Assembly: GCF_009647605.1 (NCBI RefSeq)
Contig: NZ_WJIF01000005.1
Span: 184,573 to 248,572 of the forward strand
DNA length: 64,000 bases
Direction: 5' to 3'
Source of the DNA: Agromyces agglutinans
GTDB taxonomy: Bacteria > Actinomycetota > Actinomycetes > Actinomycetales > Microbacteriaceae
The position numbers were made by a program, and so were the translations under genes. Under the pieces are notes generated by a model that saw nothing but the letters and a program-made list of their open reading frames with translations, searched no databases and had not been told where the DNA came from. Of the stretch, positions 17,175-25,757 are shown one piece after another. Position 1 is the stretch's first letter. Each line of letters opens with the position of its first letter.

Positions 17175-17660
17175 CTACTGCGGTTCGGCGGCAGCCTCGA
17201 TGAGCGCCCGCACCTCGGGAACGAGCGCGTCGACCGGCCCGTCGACCGGCAGGCCGGGCGCGACGGTCGTGATCGGAAGCACCGCGACGGGCCCGCCCCC
17301 GGCGCCGGCATCCCGTCGCCAGGCGGAGATCTGCTCCGACGAGGCGACGAACACGATCCGCCCGAGCCCGACCCACGCGTGCGCCGCCGAGCACATCGGG
17401 CAGTGCTCCCCCGACGTGTACACGGTGGCCGCCGCGCGCTCCTCGGCGGTCAGGTGCGCCGCCGCCCAGCGCGCGATCTCGAATTCCGGATGCCTCGTCT
17501 CGTCGCCGGCGCTCACTTCGCGGTTTCGGTCCTCGAACCGCTCGACCCCTTCGCCGTCGACGAGCACCGACCCGAACGGGCCGTCGCCCGCGTCGGCGGC
17601 TTCTCGCGCGAGCTCGACCGTGCGGCGCAGGTGGATGAGGTCATCGTCGGAGATCGCCAT
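17175..17660 (-). CDS. Cytidine/guanine-type nucleoside deaminase
   Basis: This 161-residue CDA-fold enzyme should bind one zinc through His in RHPEFEIARWA (residues about 59-69) and the Cys pair in SGEHCPMCSAAH (near 91-99). The catalytic Glu is in the first motif. The usual HAE is HPE here and the usual PCPMC is HCPMC, a variant within the COG0590 deaminases. These hydrolytically deaminate bases or nucleosides such as guanine or cytosine derivatives in the cytosol. It lies just upstream of the SRPBCC gene. The downstream product is only nine bases away. Confidence 0.82.
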   Translation of the reverse strand: MAISDDDLIHLRRTVELAREAADAGDGPFGSVLVDGEGVERFEDRNREVSAGDETRHPEFEIARWAAAHLTAEERAAATVYTSGEHCPMCSAAHAWVGLGRIVFVASSEQISAWRRDAGAGGGPVAVLPITTVAPGLPVDGPVDALVPEVRALIEAAAEPQ

Positions 17661-17749
17661 GAGTCCCAGCTTGGCGCCCCGCACCGCCGACCGCGAGCCC
17701 TGCACCCCCGGCGGAATGCCGGCCGCTTGTCGGCAGGCAGCCGTGTGAG

Positions 17750-18283
17750 TCAGCGCTTCGCGCGGGTGGTGCCGTCGACGACGCCCTGCGTGAACTCGTC
17801 GATCATGCGGCGCATCTGCACCGCGGCCTCTTCCGGCTTCTCGGCGAGCCAGACCTCGGCGACACGTTCCTCGAGGTCGCGCGCTTGGGCGCGCATCGCG
17901 GCCTCGTCGCGCAGGCGGGCCTCGGTCGCGGCGTCGCGAACCACCCGCACCGCCGTGTCGAGGATGCGCCGCTCGAGCAGCACGACGACGCCGACGAGCA
18001 GGAGCGTGGTGCCGACGCCGGCGAGCACGCCGCCGACATAGCCGAGGCGGTCGGCCGGGTCGGCGAGGAACCATCCGACGGTGATCGATGAGAGGCCGAG
18101 CACGATGCACGCGAGGAACCAGCCCCATCGGATGCGAACGCGCGGTGCGACCGCATCCGACGTGGACGGCGCGGCGGCCTCGCCGCTCGGCTTCGTCAGC
18201 GCGGCGGAGGACTCGACGGATGACTCGGTCTCGGGTTCGGTGGCCACGGGGCCAGCTTCGCCGCCGGTCGACGTGATCGTCAA
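17750..18283 (-). CDS. Two-helix membrane protein of unknown function
   Basis: This 177-residue protein has a 48-residue disordered Glu/Ser/Ala-rich N-terminus, two transmembrane helices (FLACIVLGLSSITVGWFLA and VGGVLAGVGTTLLLVGVVVL, about residues 55-73 and 84-103), then a cytoplasmic charged helix that looks like coiled coil. I do not recognise the family. Its start overlaps the stop of the upstream TetR gene by four bases, so it is probably in the TetR transcript. Confidence 0.7.
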   Translation of the reverse strand: MTITSTGGEAGPVATEPETESSVESSAALTKPSGEAAAPSTSDAVAPRVRIRWGWFLACIVLGLSSITVGWFLADPADRLGYVGGVLAGVGTTLLLVGVVVLLERRILDTAVRVVRDAATEARLRDEAAMRAQARDLEERVAEVWLAEKPEEAAVQMRRMIDEFTQGVVDGTTRAKR

Positions 18284-18882
18284 GACGGCTCAGGCGCGTC
18301 GCTCAGCGCACCCAGCACCACGTCGATCGTCGCCTCGGCGGCTTCGCGCCAGGAGACGCCGTCGAGCAGGTCGTCGGTGGCGAGCGCCGCGACGCCGTGC
18401 ACCGCAGCGAACACCACGAGCGACTGCCGCTCGACGTCGCCCGGCCGGATCTCGCCCTGCGCCTGCCCTTCGGCGACGAGCGCGGCGACGGCGGCCATGC
18501 TCGCGTGGCTGATCTCGACGAGCTGCGATGAGGCATCCACGTGGTGCTTCGCCTGGTACATGAGGTCGAGGATCGCCGGGTGCTCGACCGCGAAGCCGAT
18601 GTAGGCGAGGCCGGCGGCGCGAAGCCGCCCGGCCGACGTGGTCTGGCTCGCCACCGCGGCGGCGAGCTCGGCGTTCATCCGTTCGAAGCCGGCCACCGCG
18701 AGGGCGTCGAGCAGGGCGGCGCGGTCGGCGAAATGGCGGGCGGATGCCCCGTGGCTCACCCCGACGTCGCGCGCGAGCTGCCGGAGGGACAGCGCGTCGA
18801 GGCCGTCGCCGTCGATGGTGTCCCAAGCGCGCTCGAGCAGCGCCTGGCGCAGGTTGCCGTGGTGGTACGCGCGGTCGGTCAC
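18280..18882 (-). CDS. TetR-family regulator with WHG-type C-terminal domain
   Basis: This 200-residue regulator has a TetR HTH (LSLRQLARDVGVSHGASARH, residues 31-50, where the usual Y-x-H-F reads ARHF) and a C-terminal domain that contains VVFAAVHGVAALATDDLL, as in the WHG group. The start is GTG at 18882, with TAGGCT ending six bases upstream, so the mRNA should be leaderless. It is divergent from an SDR-LysE operon. A large palindrome covers both promoters, so it should repress both directions. Confidence 0.9.
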   Translation of the reverse strand: MTDRAYHHGNLRQALLERAWDTIDGDGLDALSLRQLARDVGVSHGASARHFADRAALLDALAVAGFERMNAELAAAVASQTTSAGRLRAAGLAYIGFAVEHPAILDLMYQAKHHVDASSQLVEISHASMAAVAALVAEGQAQGEIRPGDVERQSLVVFAAVHGVAALATDDLLDGVSWREAAEATIDVVLGALSDAPEPS

Positions 18883-18901
18883 GGGTGCAGCCTATCGAAA
18901 A

Positions 18902-18944
18902 GTAGACATTGACAACAATGCTGTCACTGTCTACATTTGCGGTC
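18902..18944 (+). promoter_or_regulatory. Consensus promoter inside a 33-bp TetR operator
   Basis: The forward promoter is TTGACA (18909-18914), a 17-base spacer and TACATT (18932-18937), with the start point at the ATG at 18945. A long palindrome centred on 18918 has outer arms GTAGACA (18902-18908) and TGTCTAC (18928-18934), and inner arms TGACA (18910-18914) and TGTCA (18922-18926). The operator therefore overlaps both -35 and -10. On the other strand, TAGGCT (18894-18889) is the -10 of the TetR gene. Confidence 0.8.
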
Positions 18945-19742
18945 ATGACCATCGACTTCACCGGAACCACCGCGCTCGTCACCGGCGCCAGCTCGGGACT
19001 CGGCGCGTCCTTCGCGACGCAACTGGCCCAGCGCGGCGCCGACGTCGTGCTCGTCGCCCGACGCGACGGGCGCCTCCGCGAACTGGCCGAGCGCATCGAG
19101 CGCGAACACGGCGTGCGAGCCACCCCGATCGCGCTCGACCTCGCCCGGCCCGACGCCCACACGAGGCTGCGCGGCGAACTCGAGGAACGAGGCATCCGCA
19201 TCGACACGCTGATCAACAACGCCGGCTTCGGGGTCAAGGGGGCGTTCGTCGACGCAGACCCGGCCCGCATCGCCGAGATGGTGCAACTCGACGTCGCCGC
19301 GGTCGTCGCGCTCACGCGCGAGTTCCTGCCCGACCTCGTGCGCAGCGGGCGAGGCGCGCTCGTCAACCTCGCGAGCACGGCCGCGTACCAGCCGTGCCCC
19401 GACATGGCGGTCTACGGGGCATCCAAGGCGTTCGTGCTGAGCTTCACCGAGGCGATCGCGTACGAGACTCGGGAGTCCGGGCTCCGCGTGCTCACGCTCA
19501 GCCCCGGGGCGACGCGCACCGAGTTCTTCGACGTGGTCGGCACCGAGAACGCGGCGGTCGGCCGCTTCCAGAGCCCCTCGCAGGTCGTCTCACTCGCCCT
19601 GCGCCGCCTCGACGGCCGCCGCACGCCGGCGAGCATCGTGTCGGGTCGCGCCAACGCGCTCACGAGCACGCTCGTCCGGTTCCTGCCGCGACGGCTGGCA
19701 CTCGCCATCAGCGGTCGCGTGCTCGCGGAGCCGGCGCGATGA
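18945..19742 (+). CDS. Short-chain dehydrogenase/reductase
   Basis: This 265-residue classical SDR carries the cofactor motif TGASSGLG (residues 13-20), NNAG (near 90) and the catalytic Ser in NLASTAAY with Y-G-A-S-K further on. The Arg pair after the first strand (VARRDGRL) suggests NADPH. The C-terminus has a basic helix (LVRFLPRRLALAISGRVL) that may touch the membrane. The substrate is unknown. It starts leaderless from a consensus promoter controlled by the divergent TetR protein, and overlaps the LysE-type gene by four bases. Confidence 0.92.
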   Translation: MTIDFTGTTALVTGASSGLGASFATQLAQRGADVVLVARRDGRLRELAERIEREHGVRATPIALDLARPDAHTRLRGELEERGIRIDTLINNAGFGVKGAFVDADPARIAEMVQLDVAAVVALTREFLPDLVRSGRGALVNLASTAAYQPCPDMAVYGASKAFVLSFTEAIAYETRESGLRVLTLSPGATRTEFFDVVGTENAAVGRFQSPSQVVSLALRRLDGRRTPASIVSGRANALTSTLVRFLPRRLALAISGRVLAEPAR

Positions 19743-20350
19743 GCGTCGCCTTCCTGCTGACGACGCTCGTGGTCGTCGCCACCCCGGGCACCGGCGCGGT
19801 CTACTCCATCGCGGCCGGGCTCTCGCGGGGCACGAAGGCCGGCATCGTCGCCGCGTTCGGCTGCACGCTCGGGGTGATCCCGCACATGGTCGCGGCGCTC
19901 ACCGGCCTCGCGGCCGTGCTCAACGCCTCCGCGATCGCGTTCCAGACCGTCAAGTGGCTCGGCGTCGCCTACCTGCTCTTCCTCGCCTGGCAGACGCTCC
20001 GCGATCGGTCGGCGATCGTCGTGGATGCCTCGAGCTCGCCGGCATCGTCGTGGCGCGTCATCCGCACCGCGGTGCTCATCAACGTGCTGAACCCGAAGCT
20101 CACCATCTTCTTCGTCGCGTTCCTGCCCCAGTTCGTGCCAGCCGGCGCACCCGATGCCGCCCTGCAGATGGTGATGTTGAGCCTCGTCTTCATGATCGTC
20201 ACGTTCATCGTCTTCGCGCTCTACGGCACGTTCGCCGCCGTCATGCGCAGCCGGGTGATCACGCGGCCGAGGGTCATGGCGTGGCTGCGGCGCACCTTCG
20301 CGGCGAGCTACGTGCTGCTCGCGGGGAGGTTGGCGTTCGAGGGGCGGTGA
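19739..20350 (+). CDS. LysE/RhtB-family amino-acid or metabolite exporter
   Basis: This 203-residue membrane protein has about six transmembrane helices and the LysE signature: TPGTGAVYSIAAGLSRGTKAG near residues 15-34 (the family's P-G-P replaced by P-G-T-G) and NPKLTIFFVAFLPQFV. Members export amino acids, homoserine lactones or similar small molecules by proton antiport. The ATG overlaps the SDR stop (ATGA). Its link with an SDR under a TetR repressor suggests a detoxification or efflux unit, which is an inference. Confidence 0.9.
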   Translation: MSVAFLLTTLVVVATPGTGAVYSIAAGLSRGTKAGIVAAFGCTLGVIPHMVAALTGLAAVLNASAIAFQTVKWLGVAYLLFLAWQTLRDRSAIVVDASSSPASSWRVIRTAVLINVLNPKLTIFFVAFLPQFVPAGAPDAALQMVMLSLVFMIVTFIVFALYGTFAAVMRSRVITRPRVMAWLRRTFAASYVLLAGRLAFEGR

Positions 20351-20377
20351 GGTGCGGCCGAGCGTCACCCCGGCCGT

Positions 20378-21346
20378 TCACCAGGCGTACGCTTCCGGCG
20401 CCTCGCCGGGTCCCGGCCAGATCGTATCGAGGCGTGCGAGCACATCGGCGCCCAGTTCGAGCTCGACCGCGGGCAACAGCGATTCCAGTTGGTCGGGCGT
20501 GCGCGGGCCGATGACGGGCGCTGCGATACCGGGTTGCGCGAGCAACCAGGCCAGCGAGAGCACGGCCTCGCTCACTCCCAGGTCGGACGCGAGTTCCCTC
20601 GTCGCCGCGATCGCGGCATCGTGACGACGCATCCGTTCGGTGGATTCGGCCGACGCGCGTCGCCCCGCCTCCGGCGAATCGGATACGCCTGCGAGCAGGC
20701 CGCCTGCCAGCGGGCTCCACGGCACCACGCCGATGCCGAGTTCACGTGCGGCTGACAGAACTTCGAGTTCGATGCTGCGCTGGGTGAGGTTGTACACCGA
20801 CTGCTCGGTGATCAGCCCGCGAGTTCCGCGGCGCCGCGCGGCATTCTGCGCCATCGCGAGATGCCAGCCGGCGAAGTTCGACGAGCCGGTGTAGACGATC
20901 CGACCCTGGGCGCGCAGCAGATCGAACGCCTCCCAGATCTCGTCCCAGCCCACCGTGCGGTCGACATGGTGCATCTGGTAGATGTCGATGCGATCGGTCT
21001 GCAGGCGTGCAAGCGAGGCCTCGGCCGCGCGGCGGACGTTGATCGCCGAGAGCCCGCCATGGTTCGGCCAGTCGTCGGTCGCCTCGTACACCTTCGTCGC
21101 GAGCACGATGCGTTCGCGGCGCCGCCCGCCCTTCGCCAGCCACTCCCCGACGATCTCCTCCGACGCGTGCGGCCGAGCAGGAGTCCCGTACCGATTCGCC
21201 GTGTCGACGTAATTGATGCCCGCTGCGAGTGCGGCGTCGAGCACCGCGTGGGCACCGTCGCGGTCGACGTGCCGGCCGAAGTTCATCGTGCCGAGGCAGA
21301 GTCGGGAGACCTCGAGCCCACTGGTGCCCAGCCGTGCCGTCTTCAT
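20378..21346 (-). CDS. Aldo/keto reductase
   Basis: This 322-residue (beta/alpha)8 oxidoreductase has the AKR tetrad: Asp and Tyr in YVDTANRYG (near residues 48-56), Lys in ATKVYE (near 86) and His in IYQMHHVD (near 125). The late IGPRTPDQLES block binds NADPH. It resembles AKRs of the YajO/YghZ type. It overlaps the DapA-family gene by four bases and ends an ABC importer operon, so it probably reduces or oxidises a sugar or keto-acid brought in by that system. Confidence 0.92.
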   Translation of the reverse strand: MKTARLGTSGLEVSRLCLGTMNFGRHVDRDGAHAVLDAALAAGINYVDTANRYGTPARPHASEEIVGEWLAKGGRRRERIVLATKVYEATDDWPNHGGLSAINVRRAAEASLARLQTDRIDIYQMHHVDRTVGWDEIWEAFDLLRAQGRIVYTGSSNFAGWHLAMAQNAARRRGTRGLITEQSVYNLTQRSIELEVLSAARELGIGVVPWSPLAGGLLAGVSDSPEAGRRASAESTERMRRHDAAIAATRELASDLGVSEAVLSLAWLLAQPGIAAPVIGPRTPDQLESLLPAVELELGADVLARLDTIWPGPGEAPEAYAW

Positions 21347-22254
21347 CGGGCGCGCACGCCGGCGATCGCCGCATCGGCCTCGGCGAGCACCCGTTCGAGT
21401 TCGGCGCCGTCGACCGGCGCCGGCCGCCAGCGCGAGGAGTCGCCGAACGCGATGCCCGAGCGCAATCGCACGAGCCGCTTCGCGGATGAGGGATACGTCG
21501 GCCCCATTCGCTGCTCGGCCTCGGTGAGCGCGCGCTGCAGCTCGAGCACGCGGGGCGTGAGTCCCTCCGCCTCGGCGAGCGCGGTGAGTTCGGCGACGGC
21601 ATCGGGATAGACGTTCGCGATCCAGCCGGACATGCCCGTCACACCGACCGCCACCGACTCCGCGAGATTCTCGATGCCGGCGTTGTAGATGCGCATGGGC
21701 GTGCCGATGGCGCGGCGCACGCGTTCGGCCATGCGGTCGACGTCGTGGCTGGTCTCCTTGAAGAACGTGAACCGACCCGTCGCGGCGAGCCACGCGACCG
21801 TGTCGTCGGAGAGCAGCCGGTGGTACGGCAGCGGGCATTCGTAGATGCCGAATGCGACGCCCGGTACGGCGGCGAGCGCACGGTCGACCGCGGTGCGCAG
21901 CATCCGTTCGTCGTCGCCCTCGGCGAGCGCGACCGAGGTCACGAGCACGACGACGTCCACTTCGGTGGCCGCCATGCGGCCGACAGCCGCCGCGGTGTCG
22001 TCGGCACCGCCCGCTGCGACGGCGGCGGCGGCGACCGGAACTCGGCCGGCGGCACGCGCGACGACGCGTGCCGCGACCGCGAGCCGCTCCTCGTCGCTGA
22101 GGTCGTACATCTCCCCCGAGAGGGCGACAGGGAACAATCCGCCGGACCCGTGCTCGATGAGCCAGTCGGTGTACCGGTCGAGTGCGTCGAAGTCGACGGT
22201 GCCGTCTTCGGCGTAGGGCGTGAGCATGACGGGATAGGGGCCGGAGGTCGGCAC
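21343..22254 (-). CDS. DapA/NanA-family aldolase or dehydratase
   Basis: This 303-residue protein belongs to the DHDPS/N-acetylneuraminate lyase family. It has the N-terminal PVMLTPY, FPVALSGEMYDLSDEER in place of the usual G-S-T-G-E, the Tyr in GIYECPLPYHR (near residue 138) and the Schiff-base Lys in FFKETSHDVDR (near 163). The changed substrate loop (SGEM) makes DapA or NanA itself unlikely; a keto-sugar-acid aldolase or dehydratase fits the ABC/AKR context. The start is GTG at 22254, after GAAAGGCGCCAC. A gap of 131 bases with short repeats separates it from the permease gene. Confidence 0.82.
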   Translation of the reverse strand: MPTSGPYPVMLTPYAEDGTVDFDALDRYTDWLIEHGSGGLFPVALSGEMYDLSDEERLAVAARVVARAAGRVPVAAAAVAAGGADDTAAAVGRMAATEVDVVVLVTSVALAEGDDERMLRTAVDRALAAVPGVAFGIYECPLPYHRLLSDDTVAWLAATGRFTFFKETSHDVDRMAERVRRAIGTPMRIYNAGIENLAESVAVGVTGMSGWIANVYPDAVAELTALAEAEGLTPRVLELQRALTEAEQRMGPTYPSSAKRLVRLRSGIAFGDSSRWRPAPVDGAELERVLAEADAAIAGVRAR

Positions 22255-22324
22255 GTGGCGCCTTTCGGTCGTTGGGACGGTACGGATGGAAGGTGGTGGC
22301 GGCGTGGACCCGCGGTGGGCGAGT

Positions 22325-22389
22325 CGGATCGACCAGGGGGGCCGGATCGACCAGGGGCCGGATCGACCAGCGGGAGCCGGATCGATCAG
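22325..22389. repeat. Four tandem CGGATCGAC/TCAG repeats
   Basis: The unit CGGATCGACCAG occurs at 22325, 22343 and 22359, and as CGGATCGATCAG at 22378, with G/C spacers of 4-7 bases. The last copy overlaps the stop codon of the permease gene (22386-22388). The gap between permease and DapA-type genes (22255-22385) holds this and the GTG's ribosome binding site, nothing else. Confidence 0.7.
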
Positions 22390-23297
22390 CCCTTGAGCGA
22401 GCCGCTCACGAGGTCGAGGCGCCAGTACCGCTGGAGGAAGAGGAACAGCAGGATGAGCGGGATGATCGCGATGAGGCAGCCCATGATCACGAGGTTGTAG
22501 ACGTTCAACTGGTCGCTGCCCTGGTTCATCATCGAGTAGAAGCCGACCGTGAGCGGGAACGTCTCCTCCTTGCTGAGCATGATGAACGGAAGCAGGAAGT
22601 TGTTCCAGATCGCCACGAACTGCAGCAGGAAGATCGTGATCAGCCCCGGCACCATCGGCGGCAGCGCCAGCGAACGGAAGACACGCCACTCGTTCGCCCC
22701 GTCGAGGCGGCCCGCCTCGAGCAGTTCGGTGGGCACGACGGCGGCCGCGTAGATGCGGGCGAGGTAGATCGAGAACGGGCTGATCATGCACGGAAGCAGC
22801 ACTGACCAGTACGTACCCGCGATGCCGATCTTCGCGAGCAGCAGGTACTGCGGGATCGCGAGGATGACACCGGGGATGAGCACGCCGATGAGCAGGAACG
22901 TGAACACGAACTGCTTGCCGCGGAACTCGAACTTCGCCAGGCCGTAGCCGGCCGCCGCGGAGACGGCGGTGGCCAGCAGCGCCCCGCCCACGGAGTAGAG
23001 CACGCTGTTGCCGCTCCAGCGCAGGAAGGCGCCGTCGTTGAAGGCGAGGAGGTCCGTGAGGTTCTGCATGAACCCACCGGTGAAGCTCGGGATCAGCGTC
23101 GGAGTCGTGAACAGCTCGCCCGCACCCTTGGTCGCCGCGGAGACCAGCCAGTAGACCGGCACGAGCGAGTAGACCGCACCGATGAGCAGGATCGCCGTCG
23201 GCACGAGCCCGCCTCGCGGCCGCTGCGGACGCCGCCCGGCGATCGAGTCCTGCGCAGCCTGTGCGTCGCGCCGCATGCGCGGGTGCACCGCGGTCAT
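22386..23297 (-). CDS. Carbohydrate ABC-transporter permease (MalG/UgpE type)
   Basis: This 303-residue protein has six transmembrane helices and the permease EAA loop, ELLEAGRLDGANEWRVFRSL (near residues 195-214), that contacts the ATPase. It belongs to the MalG/CUT1 group. The N-terminal 30 residues are Arg/Gln-rich and cytoplasmic. It overlaps the upstream permease gene by four bases. No ATPase gene is in the operon, as is common in actinobacteria where one MsiK-type ATPase serves several CUT1 importers. Confidence 0.93.
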   Translation of the reverse strand: MTAVHPRMRRDAQAAQDSIAGRRPQRPRGGLVPTAILLIGAVYSLVPVYWLVSAATKGAGELFTTPTLIPSFTGGFMQNLTDLLAFNDGAFLRWSGNSVLYSVGGALLATAVSAAAGYGLAKFEFRGKQFVFTFLLIGVLIPGVILAIPQYLLLAKIGIAGTYWSVLLPCMISPFSIYLARIYAAAVVPTELLEAGRLDGANEWRVFRSLALPPMVPGLITIFLLQFVAIWNNFLLPFIMLSKEETFPLTVGFYSMMNQGSDQLNVYNLVIMGCLIAIIPLILLFLFLQRYWRLDLVSGSLKG

Positions 23298-24289
23298 GAT
23301 TCGCCTCCGAACGCACGGCGCTGCAGCACCTTGAGCAGCCCGAGGCTCGCGATGAGCGTCACGGCCGTGATCACGATCGCGGTCGCCGAGGCCCCGTAGA
23401 GATCGTTGGTGACGAACGCGTCACGGTAGACGAGCATCATGGGCACCCAGTCCGAGGTGATCGAGTTGGAGAGCGTCATCATCATGTTGGGCTCGCTGAA
23501 CACCTGCAGCGCGCCGATGATCGTGAACAGCCCCGTGAGGATCACGCCGGGCACGATGAGCGGCAGCTTGATGCGCAGCGCGAGCTGCCGCTCGGAGCAC
23601 CCGTCGAGGCGCGCCGAATCGTAGATCTCCTGCGGCAGGCCCCGCAGCGACGTGTAGAGGATCACCATGTTGAATCCGATCGATCCCCAGATGGTCACGT
23701 TCGCGACGGCGAAGAACACGGATGCCCCGTCCATGAGGTCGGGCTCGGGGAGACCGACGAGCGCGAAGGCGTCGCGGATCGGGCTCACACCGGGCAGGTA
23801 CATGAAGCCCCACATCAGGGCGGCGATGACGCCGGGGACTGCATAGGGGACGAAGATCGCGATGCGCGAGAAGCGCGTGAATCGGGTGGCGATGTGGTCG
23901 AGCAGCAGGGCGAACAGCAGCGCGAGCCCCATCGTCACGGGAACGGCGATGAGCGCATAGACCAGCATGCGACCGAAGGACGCGTACAGCGAGGGGTCGC
24001 CGAGCGACCGGATGTAGTTGTCGAAGCCGACGAACACCTCGGAGGCGAGGCCGAGCCCCGACCCTTCGACGCGGCGGCCGTGGAAGCTCAGGAACAGCGT
24101 GTACACGAGCGGCGCGAACAGCAGGCCCGCCGCGAGCACGACCGCCGGGCCGACGAACAGCCAGGGCGCCAGGGCGGGCTGCAGCCGGCGTCGGGCCTCC
24201 GGCCGGCCGGCCGGCCCGGCCGGCCCGGCCGGGGCGTCGGCGTGCGCCGCCTCCGGCTCGGCCCGTGTCGGGAGGATGGGGGTCGTCAT
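23294..24289 (-). CDS. Carbohydrate ABC-transporter permease (MalF/UgpA type)
   Basis: This 331-residue protein has six transmembrane helices after a 45-residue Pro/Ala/Gly-rich cytoplasmic N-terminus (with the repeat AGPAGPAGRPEA). The EAA loop is EIYDSARLDGCSERQLALRI (near residues 225-244). It pairs with the MalG-type protein that follows in a four-base overlap. The ATG at 24289 lies 28 bases after the binding-protein gene. Together with it they form a CUT1 importer. Confidence 0.93.
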   Translation of the reverse strand: MTTPILPTRAEPEAAHADAPAGPAGPAGRPEARRRLQPALAPWLFVGPAVVLAAGLLFAPLVYTLFLSFHGRRVEGSGLGLASEVFVGFDNYIRSLGDPSLYASFGRMLVYALIAVPVTMGLALLFALLLDHIATRFTRFSRIAIFVPYAVPGVIAALMWGFMYLPGVSPIRDAFALVGLPEPDLMDGASVFFAVANVTIWGSIGFNMVILYTSLRGLPQEIYDSARLDGCSERQLALRIKLPLIVPGVILTGLFTIIGALQVFSEPNMMMTLSNSITSDWVPMMLVYRDAFVTNDLYGASATAIVITAVTLIASLGLLKVLQRRAFGGES

Positions 24290-24317
24290 GATGTCGATAC
24301 CTCGTCGCTCTCGCGGC

Positions 24318-25619
24318 TCACTCGACCGTGAAGCCGAGCTTCTCCATGTCGCCGACGACCGTGTCCTGCACGCTCTCGAGGGCGTCGGTGAAGCTGCCGC
24401 CTGACGTGATCGCGGTGCTGAACGCATCGTTGAACGCGCTGTATGCGACCGCGACGTCAGGTCCCCACGTGACCGGGACGGTCTCGTCGTCGATCTCGGC
24501 GGCCAGGTCGTAGAAGTCGGTCTGGCTCGGGGCGAGCGCGGGCGGCACCGTGTCGCGAAGCGCGGGCAATTCGCGACCGGCGAGGTTCGCCGGCCAGATG
24601 CTCGCGTTCTCGACGTAGGCGTTGATGGCGTCTTCGTTGTTGTTCAGCCAGATCGCGAACTCGCGCGCCTCCTCGGGGTGCTCCGTTCCCGTGGTGACGA
24701 TGGTCCCCGACCCTCCCAGCACACCTGAGACCGGGTTGCTCGCGTCCCACTGCGGAATGCGCACGGCGCCCCACAGCCCGGCCGTCTCAGGTGCGTTCTG
24801 CACGATGAGCGGCGGCGCCCATACGGCGCTCAGCCAGCTCGCGAGCGTGCCGTCGGCGAGGGCGGCCTGCCATTCGGGGGTCCACGTCTTGAACGTCGCG
24901 ACGACGCCTTCGTCGACGAGTCCCTGCCAGTAGTCGGCGACCTTGACGGATGCGTCGTCGGCGATGCCGACGGACCAGGCACCCTCCTCCTGCGACCACC
25001 ACTCGGCGCCCGCCTGCTGGCTGAGCGCGGCGAACAGCTGGGCATCGTTCGCGGGGAAGGTGGCGAGGAACTTCGAGGGGTCGGCCGCGTGGATCGTGCG
25101 GGCGGCTTCGGCGTACTCGTCCCAGGTCGTCGGCGCCTGCAGGCCGTGCGCTTCGAAGATGTCGGTGCGATAGAAGAGGAACTGCGGACTCGTGCCCTGG
25201 GGGACGGCGTAGTTCTTGCCGTCGAACGTCGTCAGATCCCACGCGGCGGTCGCGACCTGGTCCTCGTATTCGCCGAACGCGTCGGTGATGTCGTCGGCGA
25301 TCCCATTCACGACCAGGTTCGGCAGGTTCTCATACGTCGCGTTGGAGAGGTCGGGCAGCGTGCCCGCCTCCTTCGCGGCGGAAAGCTTCGCGACGATGTC
25401 GTTGGCGCCCGTCGAGGTGTTCACTTCGACCTGGATATCGGGATTCTGCTCGTTCCAGACGTCGACGATCGCGGCGATGTTCGGTGCCCACGACCAGTAG
25501 CGGAGTGTGACCTGCTCGGAATCGGCATCGCCTCCCGAGGCGGGCGCGCAGCCTGCGAGCAGCGCGGCAGCGGTGACGATCGCGACGACCCCGCTGGTAC
25601 GGGCGAGTCTGCTGTTCAT
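24318..25619 (-). CDS. Extracellular sugar-binding lipoprotein (ABC transporter)
   Basis: This 433-residue protein has a lipoprotein signal peptide with lipobox LLAGC (Cys24) and then a Ser/Gly/Asp linker. The mature part is a bacterial extracellular solute-binding family 1 protein (VTLRYWSWAPNIAAIVDVWN; IFEAHGLQAPTTWDEYAEAA). It should be anchored outside the membrane and deliver an oligosaccharide or polyol to the two permeases. It heads the operon SBP-permease-permease-DapA-AKR. Two GTTACCGGTAAC operators sit upstream, and the LacI gene that follows upstream has a third. Confidence 0.93.
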   Translation of the reverse strand: MNSRLARTSGVVAIVTAAALLAGCAPASGGDADSEQVTLRYWSWAPNIAAIVDVWNEQNPDIQVEVNTSTGANDIVAKLSAAKEAGTLPDLSNATYENLPNLVVNGIADDITDAFGEYEDQVATAAWDLTTFDGKNYAVPQGTSPQFLFYRTDIFEAHGLQAPTTWDEYAEAARTIHAADPSKFLATFPANDAQLFAALSQQAGAEWWSQEEGAWSVGIADDASVKVADYWQGLVDEGVVATFKTWTPEWQAALADGTLASWLSAVWAPPLIVQNAPETAGLWGAVRIPQWDASNPVSGVLGGSGTIVTTGTEHPEEAREFAIWLNNNEDAINAYVENASIWPANLAGRELPALRDTVPPALAPSQTDFYDLAAEIDDETVPVTWGPDVAVAYSAFNDAFSTAITSGGSFTDALESVQDTVVGDMEKLGFTVE

Positions 25620-25671
25620 GGATCAACTTCCTTGTCGTGAGAACAGATGCGCGGCCCGATCGAGGCACCGT

Positions 25672-25707
25672 GTTACCGGTAACTGCCGATCGGTTACCGG
25701 TAACATA
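25672..25707 (-). promoter_or_regulatory. Promoter with two LacI operators for the ABC/DapA/AKR operon
   Basis: Two identical 12-bp palindromes GTTACCGGTAAC lie at 25672-25683 and 25693-25704, 21 bases apart (two helical turns, same face). The reverse-strand -10 is probably TATGTT (25707-25702), overlapped by the second site. The spacing and overlap suit cooperative repression by the LacI protein encoded just upstream. Confidence 0.8.
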
Positions 25708-25757
25708 GCGACTGAGGTGCTGGTACGCAAGCGCGAGCGACGAAGCTCGCCGCGGCG

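Noticed and set aside
22325..22389. CRISPR-like repeat array
   Set aside because: Units are only 12 bases with 4-7 base spacers and no leader or cas genes; it is a short degenerate tandem repeat.
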